DNA of 64,000 bases. Origin: Ardenticatenales bacterium. Its GTDB lineage: Bacteria; Chloroflexota; Anaerolineae; Promineifilales; Promineifilaceae. How positions within the stretch are numbered: the stretch's first letter is position 1; each line of letters begins with the position of its first letter. Positions 34,501 to 42,929 of the stretch are shown here, one piece after another. Made by a program: the position numbers and the translations under genes. The notes under the pieces were generated by a model. That model was not told the DNA's origin, searched no databases, and saw nothing but the letters and a program-made list of their open reading frames with translations. The DNA lies in contig JACKBL010000002.1 of the NCBI GenBank assembly GCA_020634515.1, positions 620,001 through 684,000 of the forward strand, given 5' to 3'.

Positions 34501-35791
34501 GAACTTCGGCGAAGTGGCAGACAACGCCCGCGGCGTCAATGCCACGCAGCTAAACATGGCGGGCACGGGCATTGGCACGTTTAACGACCGCGTGCGCGAC
34601 GCGGCGCGCGGCGGCAGCCCGTTCGGCGGCTACCAGGAGCAGGGTTTCATTGATGGCTTGTACACGAACCCGAACGAGGTGGAAGCGCGCCCCGAAGGCG
34701 TACAGAAGGTGCAGTTGTTGCACTTTGCGGACCAGATTCGCGTGGCGCTGGCCGGAAATCTGGCCGATTACAGTTTTGTGGACATGACGGGGGAGACGGT
34801 AACGGGCGCAGAGGTGGATTACAACGGCTCACCCGCGGGTTACACCCAGGACCCACAGGAGCAAATCGTCTACATTTCCGCGCACGACAATGAGACGCTG
34901 TTCGACGCGGTGCAGTACAAAGCACCGGCCACGGCCACGACAGCGGACCGCGCGCGCATGCAGCAGATGGGGTTGAGTCTGGTGGCTTTGTCGCAGGGGG
35001 TTCCTTTCTTCCATGCCGGCAGCGACATGCTGCGCTCCAAGTCGTTTGATCGGGATAGCTACGACTCCGGCGACTGGTTCAACCGGCTGGACTTCACTTA
35101 CCAGGACGCCGGCTTTGGCAGTGGCCTGCCCCCGGCGGACAAGAACAAAGAGAACTGGCCCATTATGCAGCCGCTGCTGGCGAATACCGATTTGCGCCCC
35201 ACTTCCGCCGACATCTTGAGCACGGAGGCCCACTTCCAGGAAATGCTGCGCGTGCGCCAAAGCTCGCCGCTCTTCCGCTTGCAGACGGCGGCGGATGTGC
35301 AGCAGCGTCTTACTTTCCAGAATACCGGCCCGGATCAGATTCCCGGCCTGATTGTGATGACGCTCTCCGACGTGGGCGGCGCGCTTGACCCCCAATACGA
35401 CGCGATTGTGGTTCTGTTCAATGCCACAAACGTGGCGCAGGATTACGTTGATGCGGAGATGGCGGGGGCGACGTTTGCCCTGCATCCTGTGCAGGCGGCG
35501 TCTGCCGACTCGCTGGTACGGACGGCGGGGTTTGATAGTGGCACGGGGACTTTTTCCGTGCCGGCATTAACCACGGCCGTGTTCGTTGCGGAGAAAGGAA
35601 CCATGCTGGCGGCCAGACCCGCGCCGACGCCGGAGCCACAGCCGACGCCACCCGCGCCAGAAGCGACGCCGCCCGCACCAGAAGCGCCCGGCGCGGATTC
35701 TCAGCCGAGTCCAGGCGTCATCTGGGGGATTGCCGCCGCGGCGGTCGCCATCCTCGGCGGCGCGGTTTTATTCCTCATCCGCCGACGCTGA
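31547..35791 (+). CDS. cell-anchored pullulanase (GH13) with four X25-type domains
   Basis: Predicted extracellular debranching enzyme hydrolysing alpha-1,6 bonds of pullulan, starch or glycogen; 1414 aa from ATG 31547. Residues 1-35 are a signal peptide. Four repeated X25-like domains follow (about 45-135, 140-240, 262-355, 360-465), the first and third sharing LGCSGDW and YGPNIPL / DGPNIPL. Next come a CBM48-like part (TLRLWAPTARAVRLLLY) and the GH13 barrel with FNWGYDPYHY, DVVYNH, GFRFDLMGHH (nucleophile Asp near 946), VYGEGWNFGE (acid Glu near 983) and ISAHDNETL. A Pro/Glu/Ala linker and a membrane segment with RRR at the end anchor it. Nine TGCCGGCA copies lie in the gene. Confidence 0.92.
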   Translation: MKHTRNTSQRPFFVCFLLFVLFVGPLPAFSAAAQQETPDLPTPKIVAIAGDFQSELGCSGDWNTDCDVTFLQYDAGSDLWRAKFTLPAGEWEYKAALNGTWEDNFGLNAEYYGPNIPLKLDEEQSVTFFYDHNTHWVTDNVNSIVANVPGSFQDAVGCAGDWAPDCLRTRLQDPDGDGIYTYITTYIPAGDYEAKVAVNESWDENYGADGIAGGGNIPFTVPDKAQVTFTWDPASKLLTITTAAAPEGAPTSPPVVATAPVNINPDYVTIPGTIQSVLGCSGDWQPDCGNTFLTLDEEDDVWQGAWELPAGNYEYKVAIDQSWSVNYGLNAQKDGPNIPLTVPEGGAVVKFYYDNKTKWVTDNVNSRIPTVFGSFQDELGCAADDDPSCLRAWLEDPDGNGVYAATVPAFALATTGETYTARVALNETADEIYGVDGAPGGDPLTFTVPPDAAEIFFEYNAETHVLTINTAGAPKGDLGLAQAHWVTRDTIAWDIDPAAATTFTLHYAVNGGLTLKADGDFGGETIPLTVDAAGLSDDIIARFPQLRTFTALKIGPNALRQVRIALKGQFVVSAQDAEGTVVDATGLQIPGVLDDLYTYEGPLGATIADGAPTLRLWAPTARAVRLLLYPDAAANTRPQPQTMRVDPDTGVWTAAGAPDWMGQYYLYEVQVYVPFTGKVETNLVTDPYSISLAMNSTRSQIVDLNDPALMPADWTTLAKPDLAAPEDIVLYELHVRDFSVNDPSVPADLRGTYLAFTLPDSNGMKHLQNLAAAGLTHIHLLPVFDIATINEDKSTWEQVDFGELAALPPDSEEQQALLAPTRGKDGFNWGYDPYHYSTPEGSYSTDPNGPARILEFRQMVEALNKTGLRVVMDVVYNHTNASGQSERSVLDRIVPGYYHRLDGKGRVANSTCCANTATEHNMMHKLMVDSVVMWATVYKIDGFRFDLMGHHMRDDMLAVQSALRALTTDADGVDGAQIYVYGEGWNFGEVADNARGVNATQLNMAGTGIGTFNDRVRDAARGGSPFGGYQEQGFIDGLYTNPNEVEARPEGVQKVQLLHFADQIRVALAGNLADYSFVDMTGETVTGAEVDYNGSPAGYTQDPQEQIVYISAHDNETLFDAVQYKAPATATTADRARMQQMGLSLVALSQGVPFFHAGSDMLRSKSFDRDSYDSGDWFNRLDFTYQDAGFGSGLPPADKNKENWPIMQPLLANTDLRPTSADILSTEAHFQEMLRVRQSSPLFRLQTAADVQQRLTFQNTGPDQIPGLIVMTLSDVGGALDPQYDAIVVLFNATNVAQDYVDAEMAGATFALHPVQAASADSLVRTAGFDSGTGTFSVPALTTAVFVAEKGTMLAARPAPTPEPQPTPPAPEATPPAPEAPGADSQPSPGVIWGIAAAAVAILGGAVLFLIRRR

Positions 35792-35799
35792 CGTGAGTC

Positions 35800-35832
35800 A
35801 GGGACGAAGTTCCGCGCCGGAACTTCGTCCCT
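35800..35832. terminator. bidirectional terminator hairpin
   Basis: A perfect 15-bp stem (AGGGACGAAGTTCCG against CGGAACTTCGTCCCT) around a 3-base loop, placed between the convergent pullulanase and toast-rack lipoprotein genes. Confidence 0.8.
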
Positions 35833-35849
35833 GCTCCCGTTTCCGGGAG

Positions 35850-36776
35850 CTATTCGCCCAGTTCCAGGATTACCGTGCCCACCCCGGTGTCGATATTGAT
35901 GTCCAGAGTCACATCTGACTCCCCGTAGGCGTCGTTGACGTAGGCGTCGTCCTGGATACGGAAGCCGTTGGCCTTTACGTCGCCCAGCCCGGTATTTGCC
36001 CGGACGCGCACACCCACGTCGCGGGGGAGCTTCAGGGTTAAGTCGCCCAGGCCGCCGCCGATGGTGGCGTTCATGTTGCTTTCCCATGTGCCGCGCAGGT
36101 CAATGAGCACGGAGCCTGTTCCCATCTTAACGTTCAAATCGTCGAGGCGACCGCCGCCAAACTGGATGTTTGTTTCTCCCAGTCCGGTTTCAATGCCGGC
36201 ATAATCCAAAGCCTGTGCCCCGATCTTCATCGTTATATCCCCGGTTCCCGTTTTGACTTGAAGGTCCGTGAGCGTCAACTCGCTGAAGTCGAGCGTACTT
36301 TTGCCCACACCCATCGTCACGTTCATATCCAGGGGTATTTCGTTGTTAAACCGCAGTGTCCAGCGGTTCGTAATTTTGTCGTCGGGAATGCCATTGATAT
36401 TGCCGCTGGGCTGCGCCACCCGCAGCCGCCCGTTGTTATTAGTGACCTGATAATCCAATTCGGGTTTCCAATCCGCGACGTTGTACGAGAAATCGGCTTG
36501 TAGCAGCGATTCCGCGCCGCCGCTCAGGTTGAGTTCTCCGACACCCATGTTCACCGTGACGCGCACTTCCGTGGCGTCCGCCGGTTCAATGGTGTGTGTG
36601 TCGGTTTGCAGCGCGCCTACTTTGGTTGTGACGACGTTGCAGGCCAATGCGGCCAACAGCAGGCCGGAAAGCAACCATGTGATGCTGCTTCTCCTTTGAT
36701 GGTTCCCAGATGAAATTGGCGCGCGCGTTCCATCCGAGCTGCTGCCGGTTACTTGTGTTTGCGTTAATTGCTTCAT
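35850..36776 (-). CDS. lipoprotein with toast-rack (LiaF/DUF4097-like) beta-repeat domain
   Basis: A 308-aa predicted surface lipoprotein. A hydrophobic segment (WLLSGLLLAALAC) ends in a lipobox Cys near residue 46, after an unusually long polar N-terminus. The remainder is a regular series of short beta repeats with Gly-x-Gly turns (NMGVGELNLSGG, TMGVGKSTLDFSEL, KTGTGDITMKIG, ETGLGETNIQFGGG, IGGGLGDLTLKLP, NTGLGDVKANGF, DTGVGTVILELGE), the pattern of LiaF-type toast-rack domains. Such domains are linked to envelope-stress sensing in other bacteria; the role here is not known. Confidence 0.75.
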   Translation of the reverse strand: MKQLTQTQVTGSSSDGTRAPISSGNHQRRSSITWLLSGLLLAALACNVVTTKVGALQTDTHTIEPADATEVRVTVNMGVGELNLSGGAESLLQADFSYNVADWKPELDYQVTNNNGRLRVAQPSGNINGIPDDKITNRWTLRFNNEIPLDMNVTMGVGKSTLDFSELTLTDLQVKTGTGDITMKIGAQALDYAGIETGLGETNIQFGGGRLDDLNVKMGTGSVLIDLRGTWESNMNATIGGGLGDLTLKLPRDVGVRVRANTGLGDVKANGFRIQDDAYVNDAYGESDVTLDINIDTGVGTVILELGE

Positions 36777-37226
36777 TCCGTTTTCCTTTCAATTCGGTAA
36801 TTGCCCGGCGAGCGTCCGAAATTTAGTTCCCCTCCAGGTTGGTTCGTTCTCCTTGAGCGTTAAGAAAATACGTAACTACTAACGCTCTCTGAATGAACCA
36901 ATCGGAAAGGGGGGGTGTCGCCCTGGCCCGAGACGGCTACGGGCTTCACCCAAACGTTACGGACGAGGTATGAGGTTGGGAAATGGTGTGGGCTGGTCGA
37001 GAGGCTTTGCAGCCTGGTGACACTAGTCAATACGACCAGGGACGGAATTTGTTGCGTGGGGGAGGAAAGGAAAATCGTCTATTCAGCTTTTGAGGGTACA
37101 TCTGCCAACATGACAGCTTCTGGGAAGGTGTATATTTTGCTCCGGCGTGGACGTGGTAAAATGGCGAATGGGCATTTGGCGTTTCGTTGCTTTTGCCTGC
37201 ATCCCCACACTCATTTTGGAGGCGAT
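36777..37226. other. intergenic region upstream of the tryptophan dioxygenase gene
   Basis: It contains a truncated MITE-like copy (36872-36905) and must hold the divergent promoters for the lipoprotein and kynA, which I cannot place with confidence. An open frame from 36915 continues into kynA but its first 104 residues are unlike the family. Confidence 0.5.
36872..36905 (-). repeat. truncated MITE-like element
   Basis: GTAACTACTAACGCTCTCTG is the exact reverse complement of the right end of the copies at 23130 and 48919, followed by a degraded GAACCAATCGG. The rest of the element is missing. Confidence 0.6.
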
Positions 37227-38009
37227 ATGTCATTAACCTATACGAGTTATTTGCAAATTGAAGGATTGTTAGACCTGCAAGCACCCCAGTCGGGCGGTCC
37301 TGAACATGACGAAATGCTGTTCATTATCATTCATCAGGTATACGAATTGTGGTTTAAGCAGGTGCTGCACGAGATGGACTACCTGTACGCGCGGCTGTTG
37401 GAGAACGACGCGGCGCGCGCGCTGCCCACGCTGCGTCGCATCTTGACGATTTTCAAGACGCTGGTTTCGCAGATTGATGTTTTGGAGACGATGACGCCGT
37501 TGGAGTTTTTGTCGTTCCGCGACCGGCTGGAGTCGGCGAGTGGTTTTCAATCGTACCAGTTTCGGGAGCTGGAATTTGCGCTGGGGCATAAGCGGCGCAA
37601 TGTGCTTGTGCATTATCCGCAGGGGACGGTGCCGCGAGAACGGTTGGAGATGCGGTATGCGCAGCCGACGTTGTGGGATGGTTTCCTGCGTTTTTTGGCG
37701 CTGAATGGGTATGATGTGCCGGCATTTCTCCTCCAGCGCGACGTGACAAAACCGCTGGAGCCGTCACCGGAAGTGCAGACCATCCTGATTAGCGTTTACC
37801 GCGACAATCCCGACGTCATGCGCGTCTGCGAGCGGTTGGTGGACCTGGATGAAGGCTTGCAGGAGTGGCGCTACCGCCACATCCAGATGGTGCAGCGCAC
37901 CATTGGCAACAAGCAGGGCACGGGGGGATCCACAGGCGTGGGCTACCTCACATCTACCCTGTTCCATCCTCTTTTCCCTGACTTGTGGGCTATTCGGACG
38001 GGTCTGTAA
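37227..38009 (+). CDS. kynA: tryptophan 2,3-dioxygenase
   Basis: Haem enzyme opening the indole ring of tryptophan to N-formylkynurenine, first step of the kynurenine pathway. ATG 37227 follows GGAGG and gives 260 aa, near the family norm. It begins LTYTSYLQIEGLLDLQ and has MLFIIIHQVYELWFKQVLHE (substrate pocket), FLSFRDRLESASGFQSYQFR and YRHIQMVQRTIGNKQGTGGS, which contains the haem-ligand His and substrate-binding loop. No other kynurenine-pathway gene is in the window. The gene shows the G-to-C composition switch at the octamer at 37717. Confidence 0.95.
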   Translation: MSLTYTSYLQIEGLLDLQAPQSGGPEHDEMLFIIIHQVYELWFKQVLHEMDYLYARLLENDAARALPTLRRILTIFKTLVSQIDVLETMTPLEFLSFRDRLESASGFQSYQFRELEFALGHKRRNVLVHYPQGTVPRERLEMRYAQPTLWDGFLRFLALNGYDVPAFLLQRDVTKPLEPSPEVQTILISVYRDNPDVMRVCERLVDLDEGLQEWRYRHIQMVQRTIGNKQGTGGSTGVGYLTSTLFHPLFPDLWAIRTGL

Positions 38010-38129
38010 AGCAAGATTGGAGATAACGGATGCGTTGGAAGGGTTCTTGCTTGTCGGCTAGTCCCCGGTCGATTTTGCACGAACCCTTCTGTCACGTCAG
38101 GCGCGACGTTACCACGGGAGCGCGGTCCG

Positions 38130-39845
38130 TCAGGCTTGATTTTGGGTCCTCAGGGTAAGAAAGACGGTTGTGCCCTGGCCGCGCTCGCTCTCGACCCAGA
38201 TACGCTCGTGGTGGGCTTCCACGGCCATCTTGCAAAAGGCCAGGCCGAGGCCGCTTCCCTGACCGACCGCGTTACCCGTGCTGAATTTTTGGAAGAGGGT
38301 GGTCTGTTGTTCGGGGGGAATGCCCGGACCATTGTCGTGAACGGCAACGAGGAGCTTCTGGGGGTCGGCGGCCAGTGGTTGGGCGCTGATGCGGACGTAG
38401 CCGCCGTAGGGGGTGAATTTGATGGCGTTTCCGAGCAGGTTTTGCAGCACGCGCTCAATAAGTTCACGGTCGGCATAGGCGGGGGAAATGCCGGCAATCT
38501 CCCGTACCAAACGCAACTTTTTTTCATGAGCGATAACCGCGTACCGCTTCAAGAGTCCGTCGGCCATCTCTTGCAGGGTGAATGAAGAGTAATGAATCGG
38601 CATCATACCGCTTTCTATGCGGTTAATGTCCAGGATCGAGGAGACCAGCAGGAGCATTTGCTCCGCGCTGTGACGAGCAACGTGCAGAATCTCCTGATTG
38701 GCCTCCGTCATCTGCGCCGCCGTCGTTTCTTCCAGCCAGGTCAATGTGGTATGGATCGCGCCGAGCGGCGTACGCAGATCATGCACAATCGTGGAGGTGA
38801 GGTCCTCGCGCAACTGCTGCAACCGCTGGCGTTCGGTGATGTCGTGTAGGAGCAGCAAATAGCCTTGGTGTTGCTGCACGCGGTCCATTACCGGCGACAG
38901 GCGCGCTTCGTAGCCGTACGTGGTGTTTCCTTGCCGCAGGCGCAATTCCGTGACAAAGGCTTCTGGTGTTCCATTCTCCGTGAGTGGTGGAAGTTGGTGA
39001 CGCAGTTCATCAGGCAGCATCTGACCAAAGCTGTTTTCTTCGCGCCAATTGAAGATAGTGCGCGCGGCCTGGTTCAGATCCAGAACGCGCTGGTGGTGAT
39101 CGAACACAATCATGCCGTCGTTCATGCTGTTGATCACGCTGCCGCGGGCAATGGGCACGATGTCCAACAAGCGAAAGCGGTAAAGCCCGATAGAGAGAAG
39201 AAAAGTGCTGATGCCGAAGGCAAACGGGGTAGGATCGAGGCGGACGATGCGGAAGATGTAGAGGATATTGCCAATCCAGGGGATCATGAGGCCTGAAAAC
39301 AGAATGAATGCCTGCAACTGGAACATTTTGACCAGGTTGCGCCAGATAACGCGGAGCAATAAGCTGGAGCCGATGAAGACGTAGCTGTAGCTGACGAGGA
39401 CGTGAAACCAGAACCAGGGGCCGTAGGTGTTCGCCAGAAGGATGCCGTCCGGGCTGAGTTCGTTGGTGCGCCAGAGGAGGTAGTGCCAGTTGTTGGTGAA
39501 GGCGAGGAGGATGGTCAATGCCGGCACAATCGTCAATACCACCACATTCCGTCGCCGCAACCAGTCCTCATGATTGGTATGCCGCAGCACCAACAACAGC
39601 CAGGCCAGCGGCGTCGCGGCAATACCCACATACTCCAACCTGGCCCAAAACAACTTTGCGCTCAGGCCCGTAGCGGACAGTTCCAACCCGTAGGTGACCG
39701 CCCACCAACTGGCCGCCAGTCCCAGTAGTGTAAAGTAACGTGTTTCGTTGTTGTCCCGCCACTGCTGCGCATAAAGCCCCAGCAGGATGAGTGCGCCGGC
39801 AATCGTGAAGAGCAGCAGGGAGTGAGGCGTATAGTGCCAGTTCAT
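38130..39845 (-). CDS. membrane sensor histidine kinase (7TM sensor, PAS, HisKA, HATPase)
   Basis: A 571-aa two-component sensor. Residues about 8-230 hold seven hydrophobic segments of the N-terminal 7TM histidine-kinase sensor type. A PAS-like domain follows (SVINSMNDGMIVFDHHQRVL). The dimerisation/phosphoacceptor domain has IVHDLRTPLGAIHTTL with the phosphorylated His near residue 363. The ATPase domain shows the N box NLLGNAIKFTP, G1 DNGPGIPPEQ and G2 GSGLGLAFCK. No response regulator is adjacent, so it is an orphan here. ATG 39845 has AGGAA upstream; the extension to 40001 overlaps the divergent gene region. Confidence 0.9.
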   Translation of the reverse strand: MNWHYTPHSLLLFTIAGALILLGLYAQQWRDNNETRYFTLLGLAASWWAVTYGLELSATGLSAKLFWARLEYVGIAATPLAWLLLVLRHTNHEDWLRRRNVVVLTIVPALTILLAFTNNWHYLLWRTNELSPDGILLANTYGPWFWFHVLVSYSYVFIGSSLLLRVIWRNLVKMFQLQAFILFSGLMIPWIGNILYIFRIVRLDPTPFAFGISTFLLSIGLYRFRLLDIVPIARGSVINSMNDGMIVFDHHQRVLDLNQAARTIFNWREENSFGQMLPDELRHQLPPLTENGTPEAFVTELRLRQGNTTYGYEARLSPVMDRVQQHQGYLLLLHDITERQRLQQLREDLTSTIVHDLRTPLGAIHTTLTWLEETTAAQMTEANQEILHVARHSAEQMLLLVSSILDINRIESGMMPIHYSSFTLQEMADGLLKRYAVIAHEKKLRLVREIAGISPAYADRELIERVLQNLLGNAIKFTPYGGYVRISAQPLAADPQKLLVAVHDNGPGIPPEQQTTLFQKFSTGNAVGQGSGLGLAFCKMAVEAHHERIWVESERGQGTTVFLTLRTQNQA

Positions 39846-39992
39846 TTCCTGGTATAATGATGATGTGTGAGGCTCGCTATTGGGTACTGCCAGCAAGCGG
39901 TACAATGGCAATGCCGCAATAGTAATGGCTCTTGCGGCGGCAACCAATGGTACTTGTGTATTTGTCCGCCCTGTTTTTTGGTTGGCAAGACC

Positions 39993-40832
39993 ATGATTCA
40001 TTTCCTATTTTTGCTGCTCAACGCACTCATCATGATGGCGCTTCCATTTGTGCTCGGCCACTTTCTGAGCCAGAGGCTGCGTTTCGACTGGGGGCTGTTT
40101 GGCGTGGGCGCGATCACGTTCATCTTGTCGCAGGTGGGGCACATTCCCTTTAACCAGTTTGTGTTTGCGCGTGTGCCGGCATTGTCGGCAAATCTGATCT
40201 TGTTGGCGTTGTTTGGGGGACTGTCCGCCGGCGTTTTTGAAGAAGTTGCCCGTTATCTCATGTACCGTTTCTGGGTGCGGGACGCGCGCGACGGCCCCAG
40301 CGCCCTCATCCTCGGCCTGGGGCATGGCGGCATTGAGTCCTTCCTCCTTGGATTACTTGTCGGCATCAACGGCTACTTCCTCTTTCTGGTTCACCAGGGA
40401 GGGACAACCGTACTCGTGCCGGAGGCGCAAATGCCGGCATTGCAGCAAGCCACCGCCACCCTCCTCCAATCCCCGCCCTACCTCCTCCTCCTCGGAGCCA
40501 TCGAACGTCTTTTCGCCATCGCGCTGCACATCTCCCTTTCACTCATCGTCCTGCAAACCTTCACCCGCCGCCAGGGGCGCTGGCTCCTTCTCGCCATTGG
40601 CCTACACGCCTTGTTTGATGCTGCCGCCGTCTACGCCGCCACCACCTGGAGCGCCATCGTCGCCGAACTGATCATTGGCCTCATGGCCGCGCTCCTTCTC
40701 GCATTTGCCTGGCGGCTCCGCCATACCGGACCCGCGCCGGCGGCGGAGGAACCTTTGCCCAACCTGTCGCCGGCGCCGATCCGTCCCGTGGAATTGTCCG
40801 CCGACAGGCTGGATGATTCCCGCTATCAATAA
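39993..40832 (+). CDS. YhfC-family putative intramembrane protease
   Basis: A 279-aa polytopic membrane protein. FEEVARYLMYRFW (near residue 82), LGHGGIESFLLG and AIGLHALFDAAAVY give the EE-x-x-R, H and H pattern of the YhfC group, which belongs with the ABI/CPBP-type glutamic intramembrane proteases. Around eight hydrophobic segments are seen, with a Pro-rich polar C-tail. Start at ATG 39993; the frame to 39867 is unsupported. It lies 32 bp before the ABC transporter pair and may be cotranscribed. Substrate unknown. Confidence 0.75.
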   Translation: MIHFLFLLLNALIMMALPFVLGHFLSQRLRFDWGLFGVGAITFILSQVGHIPFNQFVFARVPALSANLILLALFGGLSAGVFEEVARYLMYRFWVRDARDGPSALILGLGHGGIESFLLGLLVGINGYFLFLVHQGGTTVLVPEAQMPALQQATATLLQSPPYLLLLGAIERLFAIALHISLSLIVLQTFTRRQGRWLLLAIGLHALFDAAAVYAATTWSAIVAELIIGLMAALLLAFAWRLRHTGPAPAAEEPLPNLSPAPIRPVELSADRLDDSRYQ

Positions 40833-40864
40833 AGCCGTATCCCGGTTACCTGGAATTGACCCTC

Positions 40865-41773
40865 ATGATTCATACCGAAAATCTGACAAAGAAGTTTGAC
40901 GAGTTCGTAGCTGTGGATCGCCTGTCGCTGGACGTGGCCGAGGGGGAGGTTTTTGGCTTTTTGGGGCCAAATGGCGCGGGCAAGACGACGACCGTGCGCA
41001 TGTTGACCAGTTTGATTGGCCCAACTGCCGGCAGCGGCACCGTCCTCAACTACCGCATCGGCCAGGATGATCAAGAAATCCGGCGGCATGTCGGCATCCT
41101 CACCGAATCCCCCGGCCATTATGATCGCCTCAGCGCCTACCGCAACATGGCCATCTTCGCCAGCCTCTACGAAGTACAGGACGTAGCCGGGCAGGTGGAG
41201 AAATACTTGCGCTTGCTTGGCCTCTGGGCGCGCCGCGACGATGCCGTGGGAACCTTCAGCAAGGGGATGCGGCAAAAACTGGCGATTGCCCGCAGCTTGC
41301 TGCACGAGCCGCGCATCCTCTTCCTCGACGAGCCGACGTCTGGCCTCGACCCGGAAATGGCAAAGCTGGTGCGCGATTTTATCGCCGAACTGCGGCAGGA
41401 GGGGCGCACTATCTTCATGTGCACCCACAACTTGGATGAAGCCGAGCGATTGTGTGATCGCGTGGCGGTGTTTAATACCCATCTGCGGGTGGTGGACACG
41501 CCGACCCGTTTGCGCCAGCAGTTGTACGGGCGGCAGGTGGTCTTTCACCTGGCCGGAACTGCCGCCGACTTCGCCCCTACGCTGGCGGAATTGCCTTATT
41601 TGAAGCGCGTGCAGGCCGTGGATAACAAGCTGGTTGTGGCCCTGGACGAGCCGGAAGCGCATAATCCTGAGTTGATCCGCCTGTTGGTGAATGCCGGCGC
41701 CGATTTGCAGTTTGTCGGCGAACTGCGGCACTCGCTGGAGGATGTTTATCTGCAATTGGTGAAGGATAGCTGA
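40865..41773 (+). CDS. ABC transporter ATP-binding protein (NatA/CcmA type)
   Basis: A 302-aa ATPase of an ABC-2-type exporter. Walker A is GFLGPNGAGKTTTVRML, the signature is TFSKGMRQKLAIARSLL, Walker B is RILFLDEPTSGLDPE, and the switch His is in MCTHNLDEAERLCD. ATG 40865 is the natural start (MIHTENLTKKFDEFVAV). A C-terminal extension of about 80 residues is typical of drug or Na+ exporters. The permease is encoded next. This gene shows one of the clearest codon-usage switches at the octamer at 41026. Confidence 0.92.
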   Translation: MIHTENLTKKFDEFVAVDRLSLDVAEGEVFGFLGPNGAGKTTTVRMLTSLIGPTAGSGTVLNYRIGQDDQEIRRHVGILTESPGHYDRLSAYRNMAIFASLYEVQDVAGQVEKYLRLLGLWARRDDAVGTFSKGMRQKLAIARSLLHEPRILFLDEPTSGLDPEMAKLVRDFIAELRQEGRTIFMCTHNLDEAERLCDRVAVFNTHLRVVDTPTRLRQQLYGRQVVFHLAGTAADFAPTLAELPYLKRVQAVDNKLVVALDEPEAHNPELIRLLVNAGADLQFVGELRHSLEDVYLQLVKDS

Positions 41774-41881
41774 GGCGATAATGCCGGCATCCGCTTTTCC
41801 GATAGATTCAAATTCCAAGAACGATCCCATCTTGGGGAGAACCAAATCCTGGACGCGGCGTCTGCCTGTTGAGAAAAACAC

Positions 41882-42670
41882 ATGAACAAGATCAAAACCA
41901 TCATCCTCAAGGAATGGGCCGAAGTATTTAAGCAGCGACTGGTCCTCTTCACCGTCATCTTCATCCCCCTCCTGTTCACCGGGATGGCCCTGGGCATCAT
42001 CCTGGCAACCGGCGATACCGTCGTCGATGCCGCGTCCATGCAGGATTTCCCCGGAGACGTGGCCGCGACGATATGCGCGGGCGTGGCGGAAAAGGACTGC
42101 TTCTCCGTCTACCTGGCGACGCAGTTCATGTTCATGTTCATGATGATTCCCGTGATCATTCCCGTAACCATTGCCGCCTACAGCATCGTCGGCGAGAAGA
42201 CGACGCGCAGCCTGGAGCCGCTGCTGGCGACGCCCATCACCACGGGAGAACTGTTGGCGGGTAAGGCGTTGGCGGCGATTTTGCCGGCAGTGGCCGCCAC
42301 GTGGTTGGGATTTATCATTTTTCTTGTGGGCATGTTCATCAAAGGCGGGACCAGCCTGTTTACCAGTCTGACGCAACCGCTGTGGCTGGTGGCAATCCTG
42401 GCGGTGGGGCCGCTGCTGGCTCTACTGTCCGTGGCTTCGGCGCTGATGGTGTCCTCGCGGGTGAGCGATCCGCGGGTGGCGGAGCAGTTGTCGGCGGTGG
42501 TGGTGGTCCCGCTGGTGCTGCTGGCCTTTGGGCAGATGGCCGGCCTGATCATTCTAGATCGGAATATGGTGCTGTTGATTGCCGGCATTCTCCTCATCCT
42601 CGACGCCGCCGCCATCTACGTTGCCGTGCGTATTTTCCAGCGCGAAACCATTCTGACAAAATGGAAATAA
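41882..42670 (+). CDS. ABC-2-type transporter permease
   Basis: A 262-aa permease partner of the preceding ATPase. It has six hydrophobic segments: residues about 22-42, 80-105 (FMFMFMMIPVIIPVTIAAYS), 135-150, 165-190, 205-225 and 230-250. The cytoplasmic loop GEKTTRSLEPLLATPITTGE is the hallmark of the NatB/ABC-2 permeases. The 108-bp gap after the ATPase gene contains one TGCCGGCA copy. Cargo is unknown. Confidence 0.87.
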   Translation: MNKIKTIILKEWAEVFKQRLVLFTVIFIPLLFTGMALGIILATGDTVVDAASMQDFPGDVAATICAGVAEKDCFSVYLATQFMFMFMMIPVIIPVTIAAYSIVGEKTTRSLEPLLATPITTGELLAGKALAAILPAVAATWLGFIIFLVGMFIKGGTSLFTSLTQPLWLVAILAVGPLLALLSVASALMVSSRVSDPRVAEQLSAVVVVPLVLLAFGQMAGLIILDRNMVLLIAGILLILDAAAIYVAVRIFQRETILTKWK

Positions 42671-42714
42671 CCGTCGCAAACACCGGATCCGCCGTCGCGC
42701 CTTCGCGTTTCCGT

Positions 42715-42742
42715 TTGCGCAAAACGTCACATTCGCTATAAT
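42715..42742 (+). promoter_or_regulatory. putative rpsB promoter
   Basis: TATAAT at 42737-42742 is preceded by TTGCGC at 42715-42720 with a 16-bp spacer. The transcript would have a leader of about 180 bases before rpsB with a GTGCGC/GCGCAC hairpin at 42852-42869. Leaders of this length are used for autoregulation by S2 in other bacteria, but I see no specific S2-binding motif. Confidence 0.6.
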
Positions 42743-42929
42743 CCACACGCTGTTTACGCGCCCGATTTGGTAGACCTACACATGGGCGCGCATCCCGCCC
42801 CTTTTGTTTTTCCATCAAACACACGTTTGGACCGGCTGGGTGTGCTGAACCGTGCGCAAGAAGCGCACGCTTGAGTTCCAGCCCGGATTGAAGAACGTGG
42901 AAGCACAAAACACAACTGAAGGAGTTACC

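Noticed and set aside
36915..37226. 104-residue N-terminal extension of tryptophan dioxygenase
   Set aside because: GGAGG just before ATG 37227 and the family's usual start both support the shorter protein.
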